A DNA stretch of 64,000 bases from Limanda limanda (taxonomy: Eukaryota > Chordata > Actinopteri > Pleuronectiformes > Pleuronectidae): assembly GCF_963576545.1 (NCBI RefSeq), contig NC_083641.1, forward strand, positions 20,227,523-20,291,522, in the 5' to 3' direction. How positions within the stretch are numbered: the stretch's first letter is position 1; every line of letters begins with the position of its first letter. The notes beneath the pieces are model-generated. The model searched no databases. It worked only from the letters and a program-made list of their open reading frames with translations, and was not told where the DNA came from. Below, in pieces: positions 34,897-47,189 of the stretch. The translations under genes were made by a program, and so were the position numbers.

Positions 34897-35134
34897 CTAT
34901 GCAACGTTTAAACAGATACAGCACAACGAAACAACTTCTCTCCACAATGTATTTATTATTTTACAATCCTGTGCAGATCCTCAGAGGTAACAGGTAAATC
35001 AGTGATGTCTCCTACACATCAGTCATTGGGCTGGGTTTTTTAGAAGTGCAGTAGTGCGTTGAGAATAATCTCATGGGATTTGGGAATATGTTCACATTGG
35101 CTGTTGATTCTTCTCTCATGGTACAAAGAAACAC
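34897..35134. promoter_or_regulatory. Upstream region of receptor E, fused to D
   Basis: The shared upstream block starts at the D breakpoint (near GCAACGTTTAAACAG) and is continuous to the TATA box. Compared with block I, about 0.9 kb including the SINE has been removed. Confidence 0.55.
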
Positions 35135-35141
35135 TATAAAG
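35135..35141 (+). promoter_or_regulatory. TATA box of receptor E
   Basis: TATAAAG, 50 bp before the ATG at 35185. Confidence 0.6.
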
Positions 35142-35184
35142 GTCAGTTCCCAGGTCAGAGTTGCTAGGGATAGGGAGACTCGTG

Positions 35185-38100
35185 ATGGGTTGGATCACTT
35201 GTATCCTCTTCACTCTGCTGGCAGGGATAAAGTCAGAAAAACAAACATACAAACTGATTGGGCAAACAGGGTTCAAGGAGTTTTCTAAAGATGGTGATCT
35301 CATTATCGGGGGAGTTTTCTCTTTGTCTATTACACGCAAATTGATTGACAATGGCTACCACGCATTGCCGTATACATACTGCGAAAAGTAAGCGAATATG
35401 CGGTAGAACCTGTGTATATTTTGTGTGTGAATGTGATCAGCTCTAATGTAATTTATTAATAACAAGCGAACACTGTGTGTAGGCTGGATGACAGGGAACT
35501 GAAGTTTGCCAGGATAGTGATGTTTACAGTGGAGGAGATCAATAGAGATACTAAGCTTCTTCCTGGATTGAGTCTGGGCTACAGGCTGTACAGTGGCTGT
35601 GGGGATGAGAACCTGATTCGAGCAGCGGTGGAAGCCGTAAACGGAGAGGACTCAAAGGGCTGCGCTGATCAGATACAGGCTCTCCTGGGCCATTCCTCCT
35701 CCGGAGTGAGTAAAGGTATAAACATCATACTCAGCCCGCTATCCATTCCACAGGTGAGGTCATGTGATTGGGAAATAACTGGGATTTATTCATGTTTCCA
35801 TCTTTGAAGAACGTTTATTCTGCCTTGTTGTGGTTAACATGTTTTCTTTCTTTGAAGGTGAGCCATTTCTCCACTTGTGCTTGCTTGGGTGACAAAAGGC
35901 AGTTCCCCACATTCTTCAGAACAGTGCCCAGTGACCGCTTCCAAGTCATCGGTCTAGTGCAGCTCATGAAATACTTTGACTGGCGCTGGGTGGGGATTAT
36001 TCATTCTAAGGGCTTGTATTCAGACGCAGGTACAACGGCATTTGCAAAGGAAGCAGAAAAAGAGGGCATATGTGTTGAATACCGGTTACCTCACTCAGAT
36101 ACAAATGTAAAATTTATTGCTATTGTGGAGGCTCTGAGAAAATCCACGTCCAAGGTGGTCCTCTTGTTTATGCCCTTAGCCCCCACCAAATCGTTCTTGT
36201 CAGAAATAAAGAAGTATAATATTACTGGAAAGCAATGGGTTGGCAGTGAGGCTTGGATCACTCAAACGGACCTGGCTTCTGATGGGAGAAAGAGCCTTTT
36301 GCAGGGGGCGATGGGCTTCGCCCTCCCTCAGGCCTCCATACCAGGTCTTGGTGAATTCTTACTCAGCTTTAAGCCCTCTGACGAACCACAGAGTGCTATA
36401 GTTAAAGATATTTGGGAGTCGTTCTTTGACTGCAGCTTCTCTCCGTCAAATACTTCTGCTACGTGTACTGGCACAGAAGATCTCAGCACAGTCTCCAGTG
36501 ACTACACAGACGTGACACATTTTAGGGCAGAGAATAATGTTTACAAAGCTGTCTACTTGGTGGCATATGCTATTCACGCACTACTGCAATGTCACAATGG
36601 CTCAAATCCAACCACTGGAAAGTCCTGCGTGACTAAAGACCAAGTTCAGCCTAAATTAGTAAGTTCTGGTATATTAACTCAGGCATAATATACTTCATTT
36701 TAATGTTTTACTTACCTTGATGTTAATGCAAAAACTTTCAGATTTTAATATTAACTACAAATTGTATTGGTTTCTCGGAAATATGCTGAAATGTCCTGAT
36801 TGTCCTCTTACAGGTGTTGGAGCAAATTAAGTACGTGAACTTCACAACACAGAGTGGGGCCAAGGTTTTCTTTGATGAAAATGGAGACTCAGTTGCCCAG
36901 TACGACTTAGTTAACTGGCAAATAAAAGACAACGGATCTGTTGAGATCGTGAACATCGGTCAATTTGACACGTCTCTTCCAGAGGGGGAGAAATTCAAAC
37001 TAAAAGACAATACCAAGATAGTTTGGGGAGGAAACAGTATGCAGGTGAAGTAACCATCTGTCTAATTATTTCTCCCAGCTGAATTACATTTTTTTCCTAC
37101 AGTGCATTTATGTGCATTTATGAATATTCACACATCGTGTTTTCTCTAATCAGTTGCCGAGGTCTGTTTGCAGAGAGCCGTGTCCCCCAGGGACTCGGAA
37201 GGCGTTAACCAAGCATAAACCTGTGTGCTGCTTCGACTGCTTTGAGTGCCCCGAGGGAACGATTAGTAATGAGACAAGTGAGACAGAAAATTAATTAATT
37301 CATGTTTGCAGTAGAAACAATAAAAAGGAAAGAAATGCATGATTTAAAATCTCTCTCTCTATTTCCACTCTCAGATTCTCCTGACTGTTTGATCTGTCCA
37401 CCTGAACTTTGGCCGAATGAAAACAAAGACCAGTGTCTCCCGAAGCCGACTGAGTACCTCTCCTACAAAGAGATCATGGGGGCACTTTTAACTGGATTTG
37501 GTTGTGTAGGCATATTTTTATCTCTACTGACGTCAATCATTTTTCTGACTCATAAAGAGACTCCCATTGTTAAAGCCAACAACTCCGAGCTGAGCTTCCT
37601 GCTGCTCTTCTCCCTGACTCTGTGCTTCCTGTGCTCCCTCACCTTCATCGGCCGGCCCTCTGAGTGGTCCTGCATGCTGCGACACACTGCGTTTGGCATC
37701 ACCTTCGTCCTCTGCATCTCTTGTGTCCTCGGGAAAACTATAGTGGTGTTAATGGCCTTCAGGGCGACACTTCCAGGCAGAAATATGATGAAATGGTTCG
37801 GTCCTGCACAGCAGAGGCTCAGTGTTCTAAGTTTCACCCTGGTTCAGGTTGTAATTTGTGTACTTTGGCTCACAACCAACCCTCCATTCCCTAGGATGAA
37901 CATGAAATACTATAAAGATAAGATCATCTTAGAGTGCGCTCTGGGGTCAGCTGTCGGGTTCTGGGCTGTGCTGGGTTACATCGGACTTCTTGCTCTCTTG
38001 TGTTTCATTCTTGCTTTTTTTGCCAGGAAGCTGCCAGACAGCTTTAATGAGGCCAAACTGATCACCTTCAGCATGTTGATATTTTGTGCAGTCTGGATCA

Positions 38101-38288
38101 CATTCATCCCGGCATATGTCAGCTCTCCTGGGAAGTTCACTGTGGCTGTGGAGATATTTGCTATTCTGGCCTCCAGCTTTGGCTTGCTGATATGCATTTT
38201 TGTTCCAAAATGCTACATTATCCTATTCAGGCCAGAACAAAACTCAAAGAGACATTTGATGGGAAAAATACCACCAATGACACTTTGA
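35185..38288 (+). CDS. Vomeronasal type-2 (OlfC) receptor E, intact, 847 aa
   Basis: Exons: 35185-35387, 35483-35753, 35858-36658, 36814-37044, 37154-37277, 37375-38288, in frame throughout. The signal peptide, ligand-binding domain, nine-cysteine linker and seven-span domain are as in receptor A. Distinguishing points are [16 protein letters not shown] at about residues 206-221, [20 protein letters not shown] in the second lobe and VKDIWESFF shared with B. Exon 5 starts TTG (Leu) where the others have GTG (Val); the acceptor is still CAG. Intron 5 is 97 nt, not a multiple of three. AATAAA is at 38321-38326. Closest to receptor B, and like it placed directly after a pseudogene of the second V2R subfamily. 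Confidence 0.94.
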
Positions 38289-38599
38289 GTTGTAGTTTTA
38301 AAGGTGTCGAGTTAACTGCAAATAAACTATTTTCACAGCTTGACAGATATCGTAGTAGATTATAAGTTGTGATGTGCTTAACTGAATCAAGTCTTCCTCA
38401 TTTTTATTCATCAACTCCACTGAGTGTAAGCAGTGTCTGAGATGTCATTAGATGATTTTGGATGTAGAATTTAAACACATACAACAGAAATATTCACGCT
38501 TATAATAGTTTAAGCAATTTACTGCAGTGGAACAGACAAATAAAACGTGTCACGAAACATGCTCAAAGGTAACTCGTAAATATCAGTCCCTTGGACTTG
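38289..38599. repeat. 3' flank of receptor E up to the LINE
   Basis: Matches the flank of receptor B and contains the poly(A) signal. No gene is seen. Confidence 0.7.
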
Positions 38600-38873
38600 C
38601 TTGATTTTCTTTTTTTTTTTATACTTTAGTTTTTATTGAGTTTTTAGCACATCACAACTACACATAGTAAGATCAACTTGCAGATGTTAATTCAGTGCAG
38701 ATAAAACAAACATACAGTAATGAACAAACAATTATAACAAAAACAAACAAAAACGGAGCCTGCGGGAAAACTTGGTGTAGATAAAAAGATGAAATCCATA
38801 CCTATGTAAAGATTAAGCGCAGCTCAAGTAGCTGCCTTACACTTGAATGCAAACAGACTGTGAGCCAGTGTCC

Positions 38874-41800
38874 TTATAGTTCGTCGAAGTAAAGTATCCA
38901 CTTCTGCCATCTCTTAGCATACAAATCTAACCTCAAACGTATCACACAAGTCAGTCGTTCCATTGTCCTTATTTCCTGAATGACATCAAACCATTGTTGC
39001 TGTTTAGGTGAATCAGGTTTATACCAGCTTCTAGTTATGGTTTTCCTTGCTGCTGTAAGGAGTACTTTTACCAAGTATCTGTCCCTCTGTAGAGTAACCA
39101 GTGAAATGTGACTTAAGTACAAGACAGTGCATGACAAAGGGATCTTATATCCAAGCACATTAATTAAGATTAAATGTACCTCTTTCCAAAATGACTTCAG
39201 TTTTTCACAACTCCAAAAAATATGCGTGTGGTGTGCTTCTAAGCAGCCACACTGTCTCCAACATGGTTGGGGTGTTAAAGATGCTTTACTGCTGATTTTA
39301 GGTGTAATAAAAAACCGCACCAAATTTTTCCAGTTGAAAACCCTCAATTGTTGTGAATTTGTGGAAGTATGTTGAGTTTCACACATATCGTACCATACAT
39401 CTGATGAAATGTCTACATTTAATTCTTTTTCCCACCTTAATTTTAGATACAATGTTGAGTTACCCTTACATTCCATAATACTGTCATAAAACATGGAGAT
39501 TACTTTTACACTTTTACTATTTGGTTTATATGCATTGATCATATTCTTTATAACTGGGTTTATTTCGTGAGAAATTTCCATCTTCAATTCTTTATTATAA
39601 TAATCTCTAAATTGTATATACCTAAATAAGTCCCGATTATGAAGAGAAAATGTTTCTTTTAGTTTTTGGAAAGTCTGTAATTCTTTGTTTTTTTCCATCA
39701 GTGTACACACTGCCTTAATACCTTTTACTCCCCATTGCTTAAATATGGCATCATTATCTCCTGGTCTAAATTGAGTGTCAAAGGCTAACCATCTAAGTAC
39801 TTTCTGGTCTTTCCTTAGTTTGAATTGCCTTACAAAATCAAACCAAAACTCCAGAGAGCCGGAGGTTATTGAATCTATTTGACTTTTGACTAATAGGGGG
39901 ATTTCTTTTTCTCCTAAAACCGACTGGATCTGATAACCCTCAACATATGTCTCAATTTCCTTCCATCTAGCAAAATAGTTATCATTACACCACAGAAAAA
40001 GGGGACGGAACTGAGCTGCATAAAAATAATCTTTGAGATTTGGGAGTGCCATTCCTCCTTTATGCTTGGCCAACTGCAGTGTTGTGTATCTTATTCTAGG
40101 CTTCTTTCCATCCCAGATAAACCTAGAAATAAGTCTATCCCAGGTAAAGAACTGGTGTTTAGGAACCCCTACTGGCAAAGCTTGAAACAGGTATAGCAAT
40201 CTAGGCAACATGTTCATTTTAATTACATTTATCTTACTGCCAAAATCCAATGGATAGGTGGACCATCGTTCAATATCCTTTTTAATATTCTGATTAATCA
40301 AATTATAGTTTGCCTCGTATAATCTGTTCAAATTTTTTGTAATGATTACGCCTAAATATTTTATTTCTTCCATATCCCATTTTAAATCATGCCTATGTTT
40401 TATTTCTTCTGAAGGCTTGTAATTAAATGACAAAAGTTGTGTCTTTGTAATATTTAGTTTGTAACCAGCATAATAATTAAATTCTTCGAGGATGTCCATC
40501 AATATGGGGAACGACTTCTCAGGATCCACTAAATGGACCAAAATATCGTCCGCGAATAAACTAATTAAATGATCTCTATGTCCAATTGTGATGCCTTGTA
40601 GTCGGTTCAATATAAAAAGCAAATAATGTGGGGCTGAGACAACAACCTTGTCTAGTTCCTCTTTGTAATATAAATGATGGAGATAATGACCCATTAATTT
40701 TAATTTTTGCTGTTGGCTGTTGATAAAGTGTTCTTATTAGATCTACAGATTGCTCATTGAAGCCAAATCTATCTAAAGTTTGATACAGGAATTGCCAATT
40801 GACCCGATCAAAAGCCTTTTCGGCGTCGAGGCTTAGCACTACCGCCTTTTTATTTTCCCTTTCTATTCTATCCATCAAATGTAGAGTCCTTCTAATATTG
40901 TCATGCGTTTGTCGGCTTTTTACAAATCCTGTTTGGTCTTCATCTATTAATTGTGGGAGAATATTCTCAAGTCTTTTTGCGATAATGGCTGTGTACATTT
41001 TATAATCTACATTGAGAATTGAAATAGGCCTATAATTACTACTAAATTCCCTATCTTTGCCCTCCTTTGGGAGTACTGTAATGACTGCCTCATTCCATGA
41101 TGGTGGAAGTTTACATTCTCTTTTAATCCAATTAAATGTTTTTAGCAGGAGTGGAGCTAGTTCTTCTTTAAAGGTTTTATACCACTCCGCAGGGAAGCCA
41201 TCACTACCTGGAGTCTTACTTGATTTTAAGTTGCCAATTGCATTATTTATTTCTTCTAGTGTAAAATCTGCTATAATGAAATCATTTTGTACTTTGCCAA
41301 TACAAGGCAAATCAAGCTCATTAAGAAACATTTGCATGGCTTCCACTTTGGTATCAGAGGTCTCTGTATACAATTGTTTATAATAATTTAGAAAAATGGC
41401 CTCTATTTTCTCTGGTTGATATTTCAAATGATTTGTTTCTGGGTCCCGTATCTTATGGATGGTACTATCCACTTGTTGTTTACGCAAGCGTCGGGCAAGT
41501 AATTTGGCTGCTTTAGGACCTGATTCATAATAGGTCTGCTTATAGAATCGGGCCGTCTTCTCAACTTCTTGTTCTAATAGATCATTCATCTTTTTCCTTA
41601 ATTGTTTTATATGCACCAGCAGTTCTGGGTCTCTGTTTTTTTTATGTTGTTGCTCCACATTTGATAAATCTAATACCAGGTTATTATATTCCATGATTTT
41701 CTTTTTTTTGTTTAATGCTGTTAAAGCAATCAAATTCCCACGCATCACCGCCTTCAATGAGTCTCACAGTATAGATGGGTCCACCTCTCCGTTGTCATTT

Positions 41801-42624
41801 ATCTTCAAATAATCCTTAATTTCCAGTTTTATCTGTTCTACAGCTGCTTTGTTATTTAACATACCTACATTTAACCTCCAACCCGTCTTCCTCTTCCTTC
41901 CTTGTATTTGAACTGTCAAGTACACAGCACTGTGGTCAGAGACATCAGCTACCCCAATTCTACATTCTTTTACCCTATAACAGTCACTTTTTGGCATAAA
42001 AAAATAATCTATCCTGGAGTAAGTACAATGTGGAGCCGAGTAGTGAGTGTAATTTGTGTCAAATGGATTAATATGTCTCCAGACATCACAAAACCCGATA
42101 TCATCCCAGGCTGTGTTAATCAATTTTGATAATTTATTTCTATTTCTCGTTAAGCTAGTTGTGTCTAAATGTTGATTTAATACTACATTTAAATCTCCAC
42201 CACATATACAGACACCCTCAGCTGCCAGTGCAATCACATCCATTAATGATTTGAAAAACAGTTTGTTAGTATCAGGTGGTGCATATACATTTACTAAGGT
42301 TACTATATCCTGTTCAATCCTACCCTTAACAATAAGATATCTGCCCTCCTTTTCTTTTATTTCTTTAAATGATTCAAATTTGAATTTATTAGCGACCAGA
42401 ATAGCAATCCCTCTTCTATGACTTTGCACATATGAATTATAGAAAGTATTTTTAAAACCAAATCGTTTCAATTTCTCATGCTCTTGTTGGGAGAGATGGG
42501 TTTCTTGCATAAAAATAATATCTGCCTTCTCTTTTTTCAATTTTGCCATTACCTTAGACCTTTTAATCGGGTTTCCCAAACCGTTCACATTTAAGGACAT
42601 TAGCTTTACCTCATCAGGCTGCAT
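38874..42624 (-). pseudogene. L1 ORF2 protein (endonuclease and reverse transcriptase), two lesions
   Basis: It starts at 42624. The APE endonuclease (42624-41767) shows NVNGLGNPIKRSKV, FMQETHLS, VNVYAPPD, GGDLNVVLN and SDHSAVYL. The RT follows: PGSDGFPAEWYK, NYRPISILNVDYK, SLDAEKAFDRVNW, QRGTRQGCCLSP and, after a frame change, SLFADDILVHL with the FADD catalytic motif. The C-terminal region (to 38874) has CW..CG..EAHHTHIFWSCE, the cysteine/histidine motif of L1 ORF2p. Lesions: a TGA at 41764-41766 where a Trp codon is likely, and a small frameshifting deletion near 40600-40610 between the RQG and FADD motifs. Family role: nicks target DNA and reverse transcribes the element's RNA in place. 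Confidence 0.9.
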
Positions 42625-42996
42625 CGTAACTTAACTGAGTCAATCTTACAACATTATGTTTCCACAGGCTTAACATAGTAACCAATGATAACTGGAACAC
42701 AATAACAAGCCCAGAACGGCTTAGAACAAGCATTATAATAATAAAGTGAAAGGACTTCCAAAGTCTGAAGAGCATTCTTCAGTTTTCAGCTGAGGGGGAA
42801 ATAAACCTCTCACAAGGAAAGGGCCCCCTCCCCAATTAGTCCGCTACAAACTGTCACTTGAACTTACGTGTGAGTCCGTTGGTAGGGCCGAACTCTCGTT
42901 GCCCCGCCAGCCAGCGCATGAATACAATGTTTATCTTTATGTTAAGGGTCGCTTGTATATCATCAGTTTTTTTAAACACTACCGTTCTTCCTGGCG

Positions 42997-44055
42997 TCAA
43001 TGCTGAAATTTCCGTAGGCGCTCTTTAGCGCGTCTGGCAGTGCCTACATCTGCACTTGATCCCACTCGCTGCCACGGTGTAGCCCGTTGGAGAAGCTCCA
43101 ACAGGTGACTCCTACCGGGTGGTCTCTCTGGCACCTCCACGCTGTATCCCCGCTGCCGGAGCTCCTGCGCTGCCTCCCAGGCACTGCCGTACACCTGCAC
43201 ACCGCTCTCCCAGTGAATGCGCATCCGCGTGAAGGGCGTCTGGAAACGAATGCCCTTTTCCTTGAGAGCCTTTTTGATATTGGTGAACGCCTTGCGCTGT
43301 TGTAGAACGGTAGCTGTATAGTCATGATCAAAATACAGCGGTTTCTCTCCCATTGTGATTTTCTGTCACCATGCTTTTTGGATTACCATCTCCTTGGTGC
43401 TGTATTGCTGAAAATTAATGATAATAGACCTCGGAGGTGAGTTTGGGCCCGGTTTGGGCGCAAGGGCTCTGTGTGCGCGTTGAATTTGTAAATCCACATC
43501 GTCGTTCAGCTTGAGTTTGGACCGGAGCATTTTTTCCACAAACTCCATCACCGAGCCTCGTTCTGCGTCCTCCGGCACACCGTGGATCCTCAGGTTGTTT
43601 CGTCTTGCCCTCGACTCTATGTCATTCAGCTTGTCTTCTAGCTTCTGCTGATCCTGTATGGTTTGCTGAAGGGCTGCGTTAGCCTCCGCGCTCCACGTTT
43701 CGGTGTCGTCGATCCGCGTGGCCATCTCGTTGATTTTCTCGTTGTGCTCCTGCATGGCTAGCATGTTTGTAGCTAGCTGCCGGTTAACATCTTGTTTGAA
43801 CTCGATGAGTTCTTCTCTCATGTCACGTTTAATTTCGTCTTTGAACATTTTTAAGTCTTCCTTTAGTTCAGACTTGAGATCGCTGATCTGCTTACTTATA
43901 GTTTCAAGCCCTGTGCGCATCACTCCCGGTGTTGAGTCGCCGCCATGTTGGCCCTCATCTCCCCGCATGTCGTCCTCGGCTTGTTCTGCACGGTGAGAAT
44001 CCTTTTCCGCTGTATCTTGCGCCCCTTTACCTCTGCCTTTCTTTCCCGCCATCAT
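42997..44055 (-). pseudogene. L1 ORF1 protein (RNA-binding), one internal stop
   Basis: The frame starts at MMAGKKGRG (44055) and runs to a stop at 42997, 353 codons, interrupted by one TGA at 43366-43368. The order is: basic and charged N-terminus, a coiled coil of about 90 residues (ISKQISDLKSELKEDLKMF onwards), the RRM-like core with RRNNLRIHGVPE, and after the stop the C-terminal domain (DYTATVLQQRKAFTNIKKAL). This is the usual architecture of L1 ORF1p, a trimeric nucleic-acid chaperone that coats the element's RNA. Length and order fit the family; the internal stop would cut off the C-terminal domain. Confidence 0.87.
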
Positions 44056-44189
44056 AATCTTAAAAGAGACCACTTCGTTATGTTTTAATTAAGTTAGCGG
44101 GGGTTAATAATACGCTGACTCGCGGGAGCAAAGTGCTCAACCCGCCATCCTGTTCTGTAGCCAACCGGAAGTCCTTGATTTTTCTTTTT

Positions 44190-45674
44190 AAGATCAATTA
44201 ATTTTTCTCTGACAAATCACAGAATTTTGAAAGATGCTCTGTCTTGCGAGGATTAAGAAAGTAAGAAGATTTCTGGCTACCCCCTGATCCGGATCTGTAC
44301 TAAAATGTATTGGTACAGATTCTTCCTCTAACAAGTTATATAGTAACGAAAAATAACAGAATTACAAACTCAATACTGTTTCTCTGTATATGTGATTAGT
44401 CATTACAGAAGCACCCCTTGATTATACCACTGACTTGCTAACATTGTTTAAAAATACTTCAGAATTTCAAATTTCCTTTTTGTTATATCCAAGAAAACAG
44501 GGTGAGGTGATTAAGAAGTGAAATCCCAGAGTTATGGCCCTTTACAGCTGTTATATTAATAACACATTTATTTCTGTATATAAAATCCTGCACTGCATGA
44601 AAAGAAGAATTTGTGTCAGTTAGTGTCGCTGCAAATTTCGGTGGAATATCAGGTTAACGCCTGTTCAGAGGAATCTGCAGACAGCACAGAAAATCGGCAT
44701 GAACCGCCGGGAATTGACGCGGTCTTCCAGTTTCTTGCAGTTTTCAAGCCTGAGAATGTTGGCACGTGACCCTCTTGCTGCTAGGCCTAGGGGAGGCTTT
44801 CACATGTAAACGACAATGCTGTGAGCTTTACAAAAGCAAATCAGGAAAGTTTCACTCAGTGGTGCAGAGGTAACATCTTTTTGTAAAATGTACTAACTAA
44901 GGTACCAACTAAAATATCTGGCATAACCAGGCTTAAGATAGATTTCAAATCTGAATTTGTAGTTTATATAGATTTCTCTCATGTAAGTAAGTGTGCTGTA
45001 ATGAATTACATTGTATACCATGAGCAAAGGTCAATGCTATGAAAACAATTAGAAACAGTGCAATTTATTTCAACATTTGCCTGTCAAGTTCATCTGAGAT
45101 AATATGTTGTAACCGAGAGAGTGGCACGTTCGTGTTCTTTTATCCCGAGATAAGAAAAGAGCCGGTCTCGGTTTGGTTCAACAAGTATTTATTCAGAAGC
45201 AATGAAAAGGTACAGCACAGCCATGGGCGCCGTCTAGTAGCATGGGGTAGTCAAGAGTCGCCCCGAACGGACGGCGGGTGTAATACTTATAACAGTAGGT
45301 AGAACTTGATTGGTCAATTAGGGGGAGTCGCTGTGGTATAGACTTGGTTCACCCTTGATGGTGCGCAGGCATGGTCCCAGCCTCTTGGCACTGGAATCCC
45401 AGATGATGAAAAGATGCTCCCAGTTTACAGTCTCCACAACAGTCAGCTGCTCTTCCCAGCCTCTTATCAGTCAGGTGTAAGACTGAACTGCGGTGTGAAG
45501 CACACACACACACACACTTGAACCTTCAAGATTAACACCAGCCAGCAAAGGCTAAAAAAGTAATTGTGTAAAGGCCATATATTCAGCCCAACTGCCCCTA
45601 CCCCCACCACCGACCAACACACTGCATTTGTTTAGAGTTCAGTTCCACTGCCATCTCCACAGACACGTTACAGG
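44190..45674. repeat. Spacer after receptor E (B/E-type), up to the Gypsy element
   Basis: No gene is seen. It aligns with 22020-22715, 23363-23850 and 25093-25330 after receptor B, without B's solo LTR and MITE. 45160-45425 has CAACAAGTATTTATTCAG and other LTR-like sequence; a (CA)n run is at 45501-45518. Confidence 0.65.
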
Positions 45675-47038
45675 TGTAGCCCTGTATAAAAATCACTAGG
45701 ATACAGTGCCTAAAATTAATCTCAAAATAGCATAACAAATGTTGTATTAAAAGAGAAAGTTCCTGATAATTAGATAAGTTCATATTATTAAAAATAGTAG
45801 TTAAAATAAGGTTAAATATGGGATAAAATGTAAACAATATAATATGTACAGTTAAGAAGTTTAGCTATTTACAGTTAAAAAGTAAAGCAATAAATAGATG
45901 TGTGGTTAAAAGGCCCTGTGATTGAGAAGACGAGAGACTTATTGATTTGAGTGCTTTTAATGTGCAATCTAACTTTTCTCAGTTGTGTGTGTCAATCATT
46001 CAGTTTCTGCATTTCTCATTGGGTAGTAGCAAAGTCACAGCCAATCCAAGTCATCCGTCTTGTATGGGGCGGGACATGACGTGCAGGTAGTGGTTCAGCA
46101 TGCTTTGAGCAGGTGGGTCAGAGAGAGAGATAGAGTCCAGATGTCCTGAGGAAAAGTGTTGTGCTGTGGGAAACATTTAAGAGGTATCTTCGAGGTCGAC
46201 TACTCGTGGTCCTGATATATTAACTCTTCTATGTAACCTGCCAAAGGTAAATATAATGTGGATGCCTTAAATTGTGAGCTGTAACTTAATGTTGTAGTGG
46301 AAAAGACCGGAGTGTAATGTAGTTAGCCACCCGCTAGCTTAGCATCACGTGTCTGGTTATCATAGCTTTAGCACTGTTGTTGTTTTCAATGCTAAAACGG
46401 GCTAACATTAAGTCAGTACGATTTAGTGTGATGATATTATGGCTCAACAGAGTTCATGTAATTAAAGGAGACGGACGTCTGTGAAGAGAGAGAAACTGAG
46501 ATTGCTGGTGGATGGACCCTGCTGTTTTCTTCTTCCCTGGATTTCCATTGCTGTGTATGCTGCCTGTATTTGGATTGTGACTGCCATCATCACCCCTATC
46601 TGTGACATTGCCCTATTGCTCCTCGTTTGGACCTGTGAGTATTGAACTGATATGACAATGCACGTGCTTTTATTTTCCGCTCTTGGCTGAGTGAAGTGGC
46701 CATAACAGTTTTCAGGCCTCACCGCACCCGAGCATCACTACAGGCCTGCAACAGAGTCTACAGTTTATTATTTCAGTTACCTTTCATACAACTGTTGTGC
46801 ATTTATTTTGTTTTGTAAATATTTTACTTCCTGAGAGAGGAGCTCACAGCAATTTCATTTGTTTAATATTGTAAATAAACACCTGTGAAGGTTTTTGACG
46901 TTTAAAATACAGTTGTGGTGGTCTTCAATATTAATTAGAGGAATTTAATGAAAAGATAAGAATAGTTTCAAATATTCGTCTGAGAACATATTCATTTTTT
47001 TGTGTTTACGAACTCAGGCCCAGGAGATCTGGGTTACA
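45675..47038 (+). repeat. 5' LTR of the PNMA-like Gypsy element
   Basis: 1364 bp, TG...CA ends, about 99.5% identical to the 3' LTR by eye. It includes GGGGCGGGACATGACGTGCA near 46066, with a GC box and a CRE-like TGACGT. Confidence 0.93.
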
Positions 47039-47189
47039 TAAATGGAGGCACCGCTGGGAAATATTTTGTTTTATTAACGTAAAATAAATATTAGACAATA
47101 AAAAGTAACTTGACCCCACAACTTTAGAGTATTCATTTAAAAGTAACGTGCTTACAATAATTAAAAGTAATTTAAAACAGAGAACAATA

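Larger units (their letters stand above)
38616..44173 (-). mobile_element. L1-type LINE, nearly full length
   Basis: The element lies on the minus strand, with its 5' end near 44173 and an A-rich tail, seen as a T run, at 38610-38620. It is flanked by CTTGATTTTCTTTTT (from 38600) and CTTGATTTTTCTTTTT (from 44174), a target duplication of about 15 bp with one T difference. The flank of receptor B (21999-22020) shows the unoccupied site, so the LINE entered after the block duplication. It has the two-ORF L1 organisation and only a few disabling changes. Confidence 0.93.
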
